Assembly (NCBI GenBank): GCA_036322875.1
Contig: AP027925.1
Span: 992,001-1,056,000 of the forward strand
Direction: 5' to 3'
Length of the DNA: 64,000 nucleotides
Source: Paraimprobicoccus trichonymphae
Lineage (GTDB): Bacteria > Bacillota > Clostridia > Oscillospirales > Acutalibacteraceae
Position 1 is the first letter of the stretch. Every line of letters begins with the position of its first letter. Made by a program: the position numbers and the translations under genes. Below the pieces are notes generated by a model. That model worked only from the letters and a program-made list of their open reading frames with translations, was not told the origin of the DNA and did no database searches. This document shows positions 44,466 to 54,891 of this stretch, piece after piece.

Positions 44466-45587
44466 TTGAAAAGAGTTTTTTTGATAGTTTTAGATAGCTT
44501 GGGAATAGGTGAAATGTTTGATGCTATAGATTATGGAGATAAAGGAAGTAACACTTTAAAATCCTGTTTTATTCAAAAAAATTTTAGTGTTCCTAATTTA
44601 CAAAAACTTGGATTATTTAATATAGATGGGATTGATTATGCTAAAAAGATTAAAAATCCATTGGCCACGTTTGCAAGATTAGCAGAAAAATCTAAAGGTA
44701 AAGATTCTGTAATTGGACATTGGGAAATTGCGGGTTTAATATCTAAAAAGCCAATGCCTGTGTTTTTAAATGGGTTTCCCAAAAAATTGGTAGAAAAATT
44801 TGAAAAAATCATAAATAAAAAAATAATCTGCAATAAACCATATTCCGGAACAAAATTGTTAGAAGATTATGGAAAAGAGAGTGTAGAAAATAATAAGTTA
44901 ATATTATACACATCGGCGGATAGCGTCTTTCAATTAGCTGCACATGAGAAAGTTATGTCCTTAAAAAAATTGTATAACTACTGTGAAAAAGCTAGGAAAC
45001 TATTGACTAATAGATATGCTGTTGGGAGAGTCATAGCTAGACCATTCATTGGTAAATATCCAAACTATGAGCGGACTGCGAACAGAAAAGATTTTGCATT
45101 AGAGCCTTTTGGGATTACCCTTTTGGATAAATTAAAGAATAATAATTATGAGGTAATCGCTGTAGGTAAAATTCGAGATATATTTTCTTGTCGTGGCATT
45201 ACTAAAAGTTTAAAAACTGTAAACAACCAAGATGGTATGAATAAAACTATAAATATAATAAAAAACGAAAATTTTGAAGGATTGTGTTTTGTAAATCTAA
45301 TAGATTTTGATACTTTATACGGTCACCGAAATGATGCTTTAGGCTACGCAAAAGCTCTTTCAAAATTTGATGTTCAACTTGGAGAATTAATTAAGTTTTT
45401 AAAAAAAGATGATATTTTAATATTAACTGGAGATCATGGTTGTGATCCTTTAAATAACTCTACTGATCATTCAAGAGAATATGTTCCGTTACTTATTTTT
45501 GGTAAAAATATCGAATCAAATGTAAACTTAGGTACGAAAGAAAGTTTTTCTTTTATTTCAAAATTTATTCTAAAAATATTTTTGTGA
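44466..45587 (+). CDS. deoB: Phosphopentomutase, with an altered active-site motif
   Basis: 373 residues, near the usual length. It opens with RVFLIVLDSLGIGE and holds KGSNTL, NLQKLGLF, GHWEIAG, VFQLAAHEK and, at the metal site, DHGCDPLNNSTDHSREYVP. It interconverts ribose 1- and 5-phosphate in nucleoside salvage. The segment that normally reads D-T-x-(T/S)-GHWE is DSVIGHWE here: the residue just before GHWE, usually the phosphorylated Thr/Ser, is Ile83. Activity may thus be changed. TTG start with a weak GGTAAGG site. Confidence 0.9.
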   Translation: MKRVFLIVLDSLGIGEMFDAIDYGDKGSNTLKSCFIQKNFSVPNLQKLGLFNIDGIDYAKKIKNPLATFARLAEKSKGKDSVIGHWEIAGLISKKPMPVFLNGFPKKLVEKFEKIINKKIICNKPYSGTKLLEDYGKESVENNKLILYTSADSVFQLAAHEKVMSLKKLYNYCEKARKLLTNRYAVGRVIARPFIGKYPNYERTANRKDFALEPFGITLLDKLKNNNYEVIAVGKIRDIFSCRGITKSLKTVNNQDGMNKTINIIKNENFEGLCFVNLIDFDTLYGHRNDALGYAKALSKFDVQLGELIKFLKKDDILILTGDHGCDPLNNSTDHSREYVPLLIFGKNIESNVNLGTKESFSFISKFILKIFL

Positions 45588-45766
45588 AGGTATATATTGG
45601 TATAAATTTTAAAATTTTTTAGTTTTGTTACTATTTTTGACAACTTTTTCTATATTTTTAAAATTATTAGAATTTGTTTATACGAAAAGATAACAACAAT
45701 ATAAAGCAAGATGTGTGGAAGAAAAAAATTAATAACGAAAAAACTGTCTAAATCATGGAATATCTG

Positions 45767-45922
45767 TTCAATTTCATTACATTTTAGGTCAAAAAAGATT
45801 TAGTATAAAATTATTCTCCGACACTTTCGTTGCTTTTTGAATTTTGTTTTCTCCAGATGCTCGCCTAAAGTCTAACCGAAAAAAATCGTGATTTCAATAC
45901 CTAATAATGTAATGAAATTAAA
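45767..45922. repeat. MITE-like unit with 22-bp inverted ends in a 1-kb gene-free gap
   Basis: TTCAATTTCATTACATT..TTAGGT at 45767-45789 pairs with its inverted partner at 45899-45922 with one mismatch and one extra base. The 156-bp unit has no coding frame and could fold into a long hairpin. It sits in a gap from 45588 to 46590 in which I find no gene; the rest of the gap is AT-rich and featureless. No autonomous partner is in the window. Confidence 0.45.
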
Positions 45923-46590
45923 CGAATATCTTCAAAGTAAACTCGACGTCATATTTATTTCTTTGGTAAATTCTTTATTTCGTATAAACAGACTTTAATT
46001 GTTATTAACATGTCTGCGCAAATAACCTGTTACAAAAATTAAGGCTATAACTTTTTTGAATTAATGAAAATTTGTTACTCAAGCCTTGTTATATTAATCA
46101 AGTAGGTATGAAAATGACGTAAACAAAAAGTAAAAAAAAATTAGTTTTTATAAAAATCCAGTAAAACTATTTGATATTTTCCTTATCTTTAGTATTTTTC
46201 AAGACCTAATAATCTCAATTTCAAAAACTAGTTACTAATCGCTGATTTTTTACTTTGATGATTGACAGTGTCAATATCTCAATTTTACAATTTATTTTAC
46301 TAAAGTTTTTAGTTTTCTCGTTTATTTCTTATAACAATATTGACAGTTTGTCAAGTATATTTTTTGAATTCTGCTAATATTGTCACAAAAATGATGCAAT
46401 TCATAATACTGAAAATCCATTGCAAATCATGTTAAAGCTTATGTATGTTTAAAATATGACCTGGTTTTTTGCTTTAAATAATTTTTATATAAATATTTTT
46501 TGTATTATAATATAAAATAAATGTAGTAGAAAGAACGTATTTTTTAAAATAATTTAAACTATAAAATTTTATTTTTAAGATAAGAAGTGA

Positions 46591-46905
46591 TTGATAGTTA
46601 GTGATTTGCTAAATTTTGTTGGAATTGTAAAAAAATCCGGAAATCTGGTTTTTGGATTTGGTGCGGTAAAGAATGAATTTTTAAACAACAAGTTAAAATT
46701 TATATTATTAGCAAGTGATATTTCAGAAAATACTGAGAATAAAATAAGAAATCTGGTAAAATTAAAAAATGATATTGAAATTGTGAAAATAAAATTTAAT
46801 AAATCAGATATAGAAAAATATATAAATAAATTTGTAGGAATCATTGGTATTTTGGATTTGAATATGGTAAAGAAGATTAAAGAAATATTATTAGAAAAAA
46901 AGTAA
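46591..46905 (+). CDS. ylxQ: L7Ae-family RNA-binding protein YlxQ
   Basis: 104 residues of L7Ae/L30e fold: SDLLNFVGIVKKSGNLVFGFGAV and KFILLASDISENTENKI. In Firmicutes ylxQ lies between ylxR and infB in the nusA operon, and here infB follows after 6 bases. The upstream nusA and ylxR are missing, replaced by spacer. TTG start at 46591. A TATAAT-like box lies near 46514. Confidence 0.85.
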   Translation: MIVSDLLNFVGIVKKSGNLVFGFGAVKNEFLNNKLKFILLASDISENTENKIRNLVKLKNDIEIVKIKFNKSDIEKYINKFVGIIGILDLNMVKKIKEILLEKK

Positions 46906-46911
46906 GGGGTA

Positions 46912-49161
46912 ATGTCTATGATGAGAAAATACAGAGTCCATGAGTTAGCAAAGGATTTAAAAGTGGCAAATAAGGAAATTTTAAATATTTTAAAAGAATA
47001 TTTAAATGTAGAAAAAAAACATATGACTGCTCTTACCGAGGAAGAACTTAGTGTGGTTTTTGAATATTTTACTCAAAAAAATCAAGTTGAAAGTTTTGAT
47101 GAATACTTCAAGAAAAAAAATGATGAAGAAATAGAAAAAATCGAAAATATACAAATTAAAGATTTAAATATAAAAAAACCTGAAAATGTAGTTGTAGATA
47201 TTAAATCTGTAAGTTTAAACATAGATAAATATAATGAAAAATACGATAAAATAGCTTTAGGAGAAGTTCCAAAAAATAATATTGTTGCTAGTAGATATAA
47301 TAAACTGAATAATACAAAATTTAATTATAGAGATAGATTTAGATTTTCTAAAAAAAGAGAAACAGAGGCCGAAAGAATACTAAGAGTTACAAGAGAAAGG
47401 AAAAACAGAAAAACCGTTATTTTATTGCCGGATGAAATTACCGTAAAAGAATTGTCTCAGAGACTAAAAGTTACTTCAACTGAAGTTATAAAGAAATTGA
47501 TTTCAATGGGTAACATGTCTAGCATTAATGATTTTATAGATTTTGACACAGCTAGTTTGATATCTATGGAGTTTTTTGCAAAAGCAGAAAAAGAAAATAA
47601 AATAAATATAGAAGAAAAGATCATAAACAATAGAAAAGATGAAGAAAAAGATTTAGTTTCAAGAGCCCCTGTAGTTGTAATTATGGGTCACGTTGATCAC
47701 GGAAAAACTTCTTTATTAGATTGCATTAGAAATTCTAATGTTACATCTGGAGAGGCTGGTGGAATTACTCAGCATATAGGAGCTTATAGAGTAAATTTAA
47801 ATGATAAAGAAATTACTTTTCTGGACACTCCTGGGCACGAAGCTTTTACCACTATGAGGGCTAGAGGCGCTCAAGTTACTGATATAGCTATATTGGTAAT
47901 AGCAGCTGATGACGGTGTCATGTCTCAGACAATAGAAGCTATAAACCATGCAAGAGTTGCTGGAGTTTCTATTATAGTAGCTATAAATAAAATAGATAAA
48001 GAAAACGCAAATGTAGAAAAAGTTAAACAGCAATTGACAGAATATAATATAGTCCCTGAGGAGTGGGGAGGAGATGTACCGTGCGTACCAATTTCTACTA
48101 AAAATAAAATAGGAATAGATAGTTTATTAGAAATAGTTTTATTAGTTTCAGATCTAAAAGAGTTAAAAGCAAATCCAAATAGGAGTGCCAGAGGAACAGT
48201 TATAGAAGCAAAATTAGATAAAGGCAGGGGACCAGTTGCTACTGTTTTAATTCAAAATGGAACTTTAAAAATCGGAGACATAGTAATAGTTGGTTTTTCT
48301 TTAGGAAGAATTAGAAACATGATAGACGATAAGGGAAAAAGAGTAGATCAAGCTGGACCTTCAACACCAGTTGAAATTACGGGCTTAGACAACGTTCCGA
48401 ATGGTGGAGATATATTGTATGTAGTTTTTGATGAGAAATTAGCTAGAGAATTAATAGATCAAAGAAAAAATAGTAAAAAAGAAAAAATGTTCAGCACCAA
48501 AAGTAAAATAAGCTTAGATAACTTATTCGAACAAATGAGTAAAGCTGATTTAAAAGAATTAAAAATAATAGTAAAAGCTGATGTTCAAGGTTCTGTAGAA
48601 GCAGTTAAACAGTCTTTAGAAAAATTAAGTGATTCTGAAGTGAAAATAAATATTATACATGGCGCTGTAGGCTCTATTACGGATTCTGATGTTATGTTAG
48701 CAAATGCTTCTAATGCTATAATAGTAGGTTTTAATGTTAGGCCAGAACCAGACGCTAGTAAAAACGCAGAAAAAAATAACGTAGATTTAAGATTTTACAG
48801 AATAATTTATGATTGTATAGAGGAAATAAGTGCTGCAATGAAAGGCTTATTGGCTCCTAAATTTAGAGAAGTCCAAATTGGCAGAGCGGAATGCAGATTA
48901 GTTTATAAAATTTCAAGTGTAGGAACAATTGCAGGAAGTTATGTACTTATGGGAAAAGTAACTAAAAACTCTAATATAAGAGTAGTTAGGGATGGTGTAG
49001 TAATTTTCGAAGACAAAGTTTTATCTCTGAAAAGATTTAAAGATGATGTAAAAGAAGTAACTCAAGGTTATGAATGTGGTATCGGACTCGAAAAATTTAA
49101 TGATATAAAAGAAAAAGATATTTTAGAATCCTTCGTAATAGAAGAATACAGAGATAATTAA
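46912..49161 (+). CDS. infB: Translation initiation factor IF-2
   Basis: 749 residues, shorter than most because the variable linker is compact (about 60-160). IF2_N domains lie at 4-55 and about 170-220. The G domain has GHVDHGKT (259-266), DTPGHEAF (305) and NKID. Domains II to IV follow to the end, with GYECGIGLEKFNDI typical of the C2 region. It binds fMet-tRNA and joins subunits. GGGGT site 6-7 bases upstream; M4 is an equally good start. Coupled to ylxQ. Confidence 0.96.
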   Translation: MSMMRKYRVHELAKDLKVANKEILNILKEYLNVEKKHMTALTEEELSVVFEYFTQKNQVESFDEYFKKKNDEEIEKIENIQIKDLNIKKPENVVVDIKSVSLNIDKYNEKYDKIALGEVPKNNIVASRYNKLNNTKFNYRDRFRFSKKRETEAERILRVTRERKNRKTVILLPDEITVKELSQRLKVTSTEVIKKLISMGNMSSINDFIDFDTASLISMEFFAKAEKENKINIEEKIINNRKDEEKDLVSRAPVVVIMGHVDHGKTSLLDCIRNSNVTSGEAGGITQHIGAYRVNLNDKEITFLDTPGHEAFTTMRARGAQVTDIAILVIAADDGVMSQTIEAINHARVAGVSIIVAINKIDKENANVEKVKQQLTEYNIVPEEWGGDVPCVPISTKNKIGIDSLLEIVLLVSDLKELKANPNRSARGTVIEAKLDKGRGPVATVLIQNGTLKIGDIVIVGFSLGRIRNMIDDKGKRVDQAGPSTPVEITGLDNVPNGGDILYVVFDEKLARELIDQRKNSKKEKMFSTKSKISLDNLFEQMSKADLKELKIIVKADVQGSVEAVKQSLEKLSDSEVKINIIHGAVGSITDSDVMLANASNAIIVGFNVRPEPDASKNAEKNNVDLRFYRIIYDCIEEISAAMKGLLAPKFREVQIGRAECRLVYKISSVGTIAGSYVLMGKVTKNSNIRVVRDGVVIFEDKVLSLKRFKDDVKEVTQGYECGIGLEKFNDIKEKDILESFVIEEYRDN

Positions 49162-49267
49162 GTAAAAATTAAAAATATCATCAATGTGTGTCATATCCCA
49201 AAAATATTTAATGTTAATAATTGCTTATAAATTTTAGTTTAATCTGACGAATAATAAAAAAAATTAG

Positions 49268-49406
49268 CAGAAAAGGACAACCTGCTAAAATCGAACAAGT
49301 ATCGTTGTGAGGTTTACAAAAATTGATGTTCGAAATGAAAATGATAACAGCATAAGGGGCATATAACCAAAAATCTGTTTGGCTATTTAGTCAAGCAAAT
49401 GGTTAA
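49268..49406 (+). repeat. Repeat family copy 4, degenerate
   Basis: It keeps CTGCTAAAATCG, TGATGTTCGAAATGAAAATG, GGGGCATATAACCAAAAATCTG and the terminal arm TTTAGTCAAGCAAATGG, but the -35 box and part of the 5' hairpin are lost and the final signature has decayed to ATGGTTAA. It fills most of the 330-base gap after infB. Same orientation as the copy at 44225. Confidence 0.5.
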
Positions 49407-49494
49407 AATATCATTTAAATTCCTAACAATTTTATCTATTTTGAAGATTTAATATTGTAAATTTATATAAAAATATACGTATAATAGAGCTCTA

Positions 49495-50345
49495 TTATTT
49501 TAATGCACTTTCTTCAGTTAACACTTTCAATTCTTTCAGCGCTTTATTTTTTTCGCTAATTTCTAATTCGATCATTTTATTTTTTTCAACAATTGTATTA
49601 TTAATTTCTGTTTTTATGTTATTAATTATTTCATCAAGTTTTTTTTCTATCATTTCATCACTAGTACCTTTTTTAAGTGCAGCAATAAAATCATCAGTTT
49701 TTAGTAACTTTTCAAATTCAGAATATACTTCAATACTTAAATTTTTAAATTTGGACTCTATCTCAGGAGCCAACTTTCTAAAACTCGAAATATCCAAACA
49801 TATATCAGTAATTAAATTTTTAAGTTTTTGGCATATTTCGGGACTTAGTTTAGTTTTCAGTTCTTCAATTTTAAGTTTTAAATTATTAATATTTCTATTA
49901 TATTTTTTCAAAATTTCCGAATATCCCTCGGAGTTTGTTATTTTGGCTTCTATACGTTTTGACTCAAAATATTTTAATATACTAGTTACGATTGTTAATT
50001 TGCCTGATTGTTTTCTGGATTTATATTTTTTTTTGAATGCTAACAATTTTTTTTCAAATCATTAAAATCTTTTTTAAGTACTTCGAAACCGACGTCAGTT
50101 ATTGCTGCTCCATCGAGTTTGCCATCATCAAAACCAGCCTTACCATAATTTTTTAAAGACGATCTCAAGGTCCTATTTACTATTTTAAAATTTTTTATAA
50201 ATTTCAAAACATTTAATTTAGCATTTCCAGATATTATTGCTATATATTCTCTGTGCATATTGCTTTTACCTTTTTTAGGATCACTTTTAATTCTAATTTC
50301 GTAGCCAGTAATCGATTTTTCTATATTTTCCCAAGTTCCTGCCAT
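49495..50345 (-). CDS. Hypothetical coiled-coil protein, one gene split by an A8 tract
   Basis: Two minus-strand frames, 50345-50040 (101 codons) and 50046-49495 (183 codons), meet at an A8 run (50047-50054 on the minus strand). Read across a one-base slip they form one 283-residue helical protein: DFNDLKKKLLAFKKKYKSRK. The first part has MAGTWENIEKSITGYEIRIK and no known domain, the second is coiled-coil-like. Such A-runs can slip during transcription in AT-rich symbionts, so the gene may still be expressed. Unknown function. Confidence 0.55.
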
Positions 50346-50654
50346 ACTTAATACGCTCCTATTTAAAAAATTTTTTGTCGCTTAACACAGCCGCTAATTT
50401 TTTTTATTAATTTATATTTAAATGTGGTGATTTTAGCAACTAAATTTATTATGTACAAAAAAATTAAAGATATTATTTATTTTTGTAAATATAAAACTTT
50501 ATTTATACATTCATTGACAATCTGTGATTTTGTGATTGAAATACTTAAAAAATTTCTAGATAGTGTAGTCAATAAAGACTAGCCCAAAGAGCGATGCAGC
50601 GGATTAGGTTGGGTTTTTGAGCTTAGAAACAGGTCTATTACAAAAAACTTAAAA

Positions 50655-50828
50655 ATGGCAAACTTACCAAAAATATCAAAAGTGGTTTAATTCTCAAATT
50701 GGAAGCTACAGAATTCATATTGGGCACTCATAAAACGATTCAAAATTTTGCAATATCGCTATCGTAATAAACAAAAAAACATTTACTTCTCATTTCTTTA
50801 ATTTTGGGTATTTATGACTTTGTGCTAA
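50655..50828 (+). pseudogene. C-terminal remnant of an IS5-type DDE transposase
   Basis: One frame with stops reads MANLPKISKVV, stop, FSNWKLQNSYWALIKRFKILQ and YRYRNKQKNIYFSF. The KRFKIL-x-x-RYRNK-x-K pattern is the conserved end of IS5/ISL-type DDE transposases (normally followed by an LRFNLIAGIYN-like segment). A hairpin-like CCCAA/TTGGG pair near 50582-50616 lies upstream. Nothing else of the element is recognisable. Confidence 0.5.
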
Positions 50829-51250
50829 GTTTTAGGATAGATCTATTATATAATACAAAAATTATTTATTTGGAGTGCTGTTTTATGCCTTAAATAATTA
50901 AATATAAAATAACATATTTGAATTTAATATTCAATTTTTAGAAAGCAAATGATCAAATTTATATAAAATGCAAACAAATTTATCGTGACAATTGATTTAG
51001 AGAAATTAAACAAAATTTTCCCGAAATTGCGTTATTTAATAGTAAAAATTTTAATTAAATATTAAAAAATATATATCAAAGAGATAAATTTCAAAAAAAT
51101 TGTCCCAAAACATTTTGTAAAGAACAAATTCTGAAATAAAACTGTCTGCTGGTATTCCTGAAAATCTGCCCACTGAGGAAAAAACATGGATTGTTAATGA
51201 AAACAATTATATGATGAAATGCTAGAATTTTTCGTCAAATATGAAAAAAA
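50829..51250. other. Gene-free AT-rich stretch
   Basis: Between the transposase remnant and gatB I see no gene, RNA or repeat. Short frames near 51100-51230 look like decayed coding sequence, without an identifiable family. Confidence 0.3.
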
Positions 51251-52675
51251 TTATTGACTTTTAATTAAAATTTCCAAAATGTCCTGAACTTTTAAAGCAT
51301 CTGCTTTACCTTTGGTAACTTGCATTACATAACCTATTATGAATTTTAGAGCTTTTTCCTTTCCTATTAAATAATCTTGAACTGCAGTTTTATTATCTTC
51401 TATAGCTTCTTTGCAAATTTTATTTAGTTCTTCATCAGACAAATTATTATCTTGCAAATCTTTATCAGATATAATTTCTTCTAAGCTTTGGCCTCTTTCC
51501 AGCATTTTTACTAGACTTGATTTTGCTAAATTTATATTTATTTTCTTACTTTCTAATAGTTTCACTAATTTATTTAAATTTTGAGCTGAAAGTTTGATAT
51601 TAAAATTTTCTTTTTCAGATTCTGTTTCTAAGTACCTAAAAATTGTACTTATTATAAAATTTGAAACCAATTTAGGATTTTGTATATTTATTATACTTTC
51701 CTCAAAAAAGGCCGATATTTTTTTATATTTTGTAATTAATAAAGCATCTGATTTGGGAATATTTAATTCATTTATATACTTTTCTAATTTGGCACCAGGC
51801 AACACTGGAATTTTAGATCTTATTTTTTCAATTTCTTGTTCTGGAACATAAACATCCAACAAATCTGGTTCTTTAAAATATCTATAGTCATGAGCATTTT
51901 CTTTATTTCTCATACTCTCTGTAATATTTAAATCTTCTAAATATCTCAAAGTTTCTTGTTCTATTTTTCTATTTTTTTCTAAAACATCTATTTGTCTTTT
52001 TCTTTCATATTCGATAGCCTTGGATATAAAATTTACAGAATTCATATTTTTTATTTCAGTTCGGGTACCTAATTCGGTATCTGTAGATTTTTTTACAGAA
52101 ATATTTACATCACATCTCATTGAGCCCTCTTGCATTTTACAATCAGAAATTTCTATATATCTCATTAAAGATTGAATTTTTTCTATATACTCTTTACCTT
52201 CTTCAACGCTTGAAATATCTGGCTCAGAAACTATTTCTATTAAAGGAACACCAGCTCTATTATAATCTACGTACAAGCTCCCAGGTTTATGAATTAATTT
52301 TCCGGCGTCTTCTTCTAGATGAATTCTGTTTATTCTTATTTTTTTTCCACCAGACAGTTTTATATAACCATTTTGACAAATAGGAACATTAAACTGAGAA
52401 ATTTGATAAGCTTTAGATAAGTCAGGATAAACATAATTTTTTCTGTCAAATTTAGATGTATTATTTATTTTGCAATTAGTAACCAAACCAGCTTTTATAG
52501 CAAAAATGACTGCCTGTTTGTTTAATTTTGGTAAAGTCCCTGGTAATCCTATACATATTGGGCAACAATGACTATTAGCATTTGCTCCAAATTCAGATGA
52601 GCAACTGCAAAAAATTTTGGTCTTAGTACTTAATTCTACATGGGTTTCAAATCCGATTGTTAATTCATAACTCAT
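51251..52675 (-). CDS. gatB: Asp-tRNA(Asn)/Glu-tRNA(Gln) amidotransferase subunit B
   Basis: 474 residues of normal length. It has the signature region GFETHVELSTKTKIFCSCS, then HCCPICIGLPGTLPKLN, DYNRAGVPLIEIVSEPDI, EGSMRCDVNISV and a YqeY-like tail domain. GatB with GatA and GatC converts misacylated Glu-tRNA(Gln) or Asp-tRNA(Asn) to the amide. gatA and gatC are not adjacent, an unusual separation. AAAAGG site upstream of the ATG at 52675. Confidence 0.95.
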   Translation of the reverse strand: MSYELTIGFETHVELSTKTKIFCSCSSEFGANANSHCCPICIGLPGTLPKLNKQAVIFAIKAGLVTNCKINNTSKFDRKNYVYPDLSKAYQISQFNVPICQNGYIKLSGGKKIRINRIHLEEDAGKLIHKPGSLYVDYNRAGVPLIEIVSEPDISSVEEGKEYIEKIQSLMRYIEISDCKMQEGSMRCDVNISVKKSTDTELGTRTEIKNMNSVNFISKAIEYERKRQIDVLEKNRKIEQETLRYLEDLNITESMRNKENAHDYRYFKEPDLLDVYVPEQEIEKIRSKIPVLPGAKLEKYINELNIPKSDALLITKYKKISAFFEESIINIQNPKLVSNFIISTIFRYLETESEKENFNIKLSAQNLNKLVKLLESKKININLAKSSLVKMLERGQSLEEIISDKDLQDNNLSDEELNKICKEAIEDNKTAVQDYLIGKEKALKFIIGYVMQVTKGKADALKVQDILEILIKSQ

Positions 52676-52799
52676 TTAATTTTTTCCTTTTAAAAATTTT
52701 ATTTAATAATATTTTACATTTTTATTTATTAAAATACACATATTTTAGAATTTTATGAAAAAACTATAAATAGTAACAAATATTTGTGAGGTGATTTTT

Positions 52800-52832
52800 A
52801 TGAAAGAAAATAAAATTGTAAAATTAGTCTAA
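52800..52832 (+). pseudogene. Truncated leader of the double-glycine peptide family
   Basis: GAGGTGATTTTT-ATG opens MKENKIVKLV and stops at 52832. Upstream context and first ten residues equal those of the three full members at 54892, 55609 and 56060. It is the start of a lost or deleted copy in front of the protease gene. Confidence 0.6.
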
Positions 52833-52889
52833 AATTTAATTGAAAATAAGAAATTTTAAAAAATATTTAAATAAATAGAGGAGATTACT

Positions 52890-54875
52890 ATGGGAAGAGG
52901 AAAAGATTCAATTAAAAATCATTTAGCAGTTTTAAAAATTGCAGCAAATGACTACTTCAAAGAACCAGAAACAGTAACAATGTTAGATTGGTGTAAGGAT
53001 TCGTCAACTGATGCATTAGATAAAAAGTTTGTCAAAACACTTTATAGAATAAAAACAAATATAGAAAAAGATATTGACTTGTTAATAAATGATTTTAGTA
53101 ACCTTAAAATAGGTTCAAGAAAATTTGCTTTAACTTGCTTTGAAAAATATAAAGAAAATTTAGATAAATTTAAAAAAGCCGTTGAAGAAAAAATTAATTT
53201 AGATCCTGATAAAAAATTAACAAAAGATGATCTAGATGCTATAAAAAAAGAATCTCTAAATCTTTTTAGTTTTGAAGGTTTTTACAAAAATATTATTGAA
53301 TATCAAAAATCAGTTATCGAAAAAATGGAGAAAATTATAAATTATTTTGAAAATACTCCTTATAAAAAAGTAGTACAAAATAAACTTGACGGTGTTAAAC
53401 TAATTAATAAAAATATACTCGATGATAACAATTTATTTGACCGTTATAAAGATTTAAATGAAAAAATTTGTGATTTATGGGCTGATAATCCTAAGTCAAC
53501 AAGTACGCGTGATAAACTTTCTGACCTGTTTTTAAGAGCAATGACACCGCAAATGGCCAACATATTATTTGAGATAAATAGATATCTAATTAAAGGCATA
53601 GATGGTACTAAAGTTTTAAGCAAAAAGGTGAGTAGTCTACCAGATATAACAGAAAAAGTAGATCCAAGTGATTCAGAAAATGTTAAAATTTTTTTTGCAC
53701 CAGTAGTTGAAAAATTTTTTAATAAAAGAAATGAACTTATTGAGTCGTTTAACAAATTAAATCTTAACTTGCAAAAAAAAATGACATTTAGAAAAACATT
53801 TAAAGAATTGCTTTTTCCCTACGGTAAGGCAACTTTAGAAGACATAAATCAAAGAGCTATTGGTGATTGTTATTTTTTGGCTGCAATTCAAAATATCTTA
53901 AATAGAAATGCTGAAGATATTAAAAAAATTTTTTTAAATGCAGAAGAAATTCCAGTTATAATTACAAAAGAAGATAACCAATACGCTACGAGTTTGGTAG
54001 AATTTCCCGAAAAAAATAAATTATTAGAAGTTTCGTTTTTTATTCCGTCTGTAGAGTATGCAAAGGAAAAAGCAAGCCTTGCTAGTGGCAAAAAAGATTT
54101 TAAATATAAATTTTATTCAACAGGAAAAACCGTAAAGATCAAATTAGTTCCAGAATTTGTGAAAGAGGTAGGAGGAAGCATTAGCAACAGATGTGCTTAT
54201 TGGGTTAATTTTTTAGAGAGAGCTTATCATGAGTTTAGAAATAAGTATGGTGAATTTTCTGGTAATGAAAGGACTCAAATAAGTGGGTTCAGAAACAAAA
54301 TAACGAATTTAGTGAACGCAGTAGAAGACGAAGTCAAAAATCATTTAAATGATGATGACCAATCTAAATCAAGAGCAAAACTTATATTGGAAAAATTGAA
54401 AGATGGAATTAGCCAAACAATCGATGGTGGTTATTCTGCATATGTATTTACCACATTAACAGGAAAGGAATCAAAGTTTACAGTTACTGTCTTTGATATA
54501 CCCGCTGGAGACCCAAAACCTGTTTTTAATGATAAAGATGATATTGAAAAATTGTTTGAAAAAATAATTAAAAAAATTAAAACTAACAAAAAAATAATGG
54601 GTTTATCATTCCGAAACAAATTCAGTACTCCTTTGTATAATGAGAAATTTGAAATTATTGCAGATTTTTACCAAAAAGATGTTCTAGTAAAAATTATTGA
54701 TAGACATCAATATTCTATTTTTGATGTATATAAAAATGGTGGCAAAAATTATATAAAGCTGAGGAATCCTTGGGGATACAATCTTACAGAAAACATGGAA
54801 AAGGTTGATGCTGAAGTTATCATAGATTTTGATGATGTTGCCAAAAACATTAGTGCGCTAGATGTAAGTAAATAA
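52890..54875 (+). CDS. Calpain-like cysteine protease (family C2)
   Basis: 661 residues. The first 300 are helical and of no known family. The calpain core follows: INQRAIGDCYFLAAIQNI with Cys327, RCAYWVNFLERAYHEF (438-450, a calpain subdomain helix), then DRHQYSIFDVYKNG with His606 and KLRNPWGYN with Asn626. The Cys-His-Asn triad is complete. No signal peptide is seen. GAGGAG site before the ATG. The gene stands directly before the peptide array, whose double-glycine leaders suggest substrates, although calpains are not the usual leader proteases. An effector role toward a host is an alternative. Confidence 0.8.
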   Translation: MGRGKDSIKNHLAVLKIAANDYFKEPETVTMLDWCKDSSTDALDKKFVKTLYRIKTNIEKDIDLLINDFSNLKIGSRKFALTCFEKYKENLDKFKKAVEEKINLDPDKKLTKDDLDAIKKESLNLFSFEGFYKNIIEYQKSVIEKMEKIINYFENTPYKKVVQNKLDGVKLINKNILDDNNLFDRYKDLNEKICDLWADNPKSTSTRDKLSDLFLRAMTPQMANILFEINRYLIKGIDGTKVLSKKVSSLPDITEKVDPSDSENVKIFFAPVVEKFFNKRNELIESFNKLNLNLQKKMTFRKTFKELLFPYGKATLEDINQRAIGDCYFLAAIQNILNRNAEDIKKIFLNAEEIPVIITKEDNQYATSLVEFPEKNKLLEVSFFIPSVEYAKEKASLASGKKDFKYKFYSTGKTVKIKLVPEFVKEVGGSISNRCAYWVNFLERAYHEFRNKYGEFSGNERTQISGFRNKITNLVNAVEDEVKNHLNDDDQSKSRAKLILEKLKDGISQTIDGGYSAYVFTTLTGKESKFTVTVFDIPAGDPKPVFNDKDDIEKLFEKIIKKIKTNKKIMGLSFRNKFSTPLYNEKFEIIADFYQKDVLVKIIDRHQYSIFDVYKNGGKNYIKLRNPWGYNLTENMEKVDAEVIIDFDDVAKNISALDVSK

Positions 54876-54891
54876 TTTAGGAGTGATTTTT

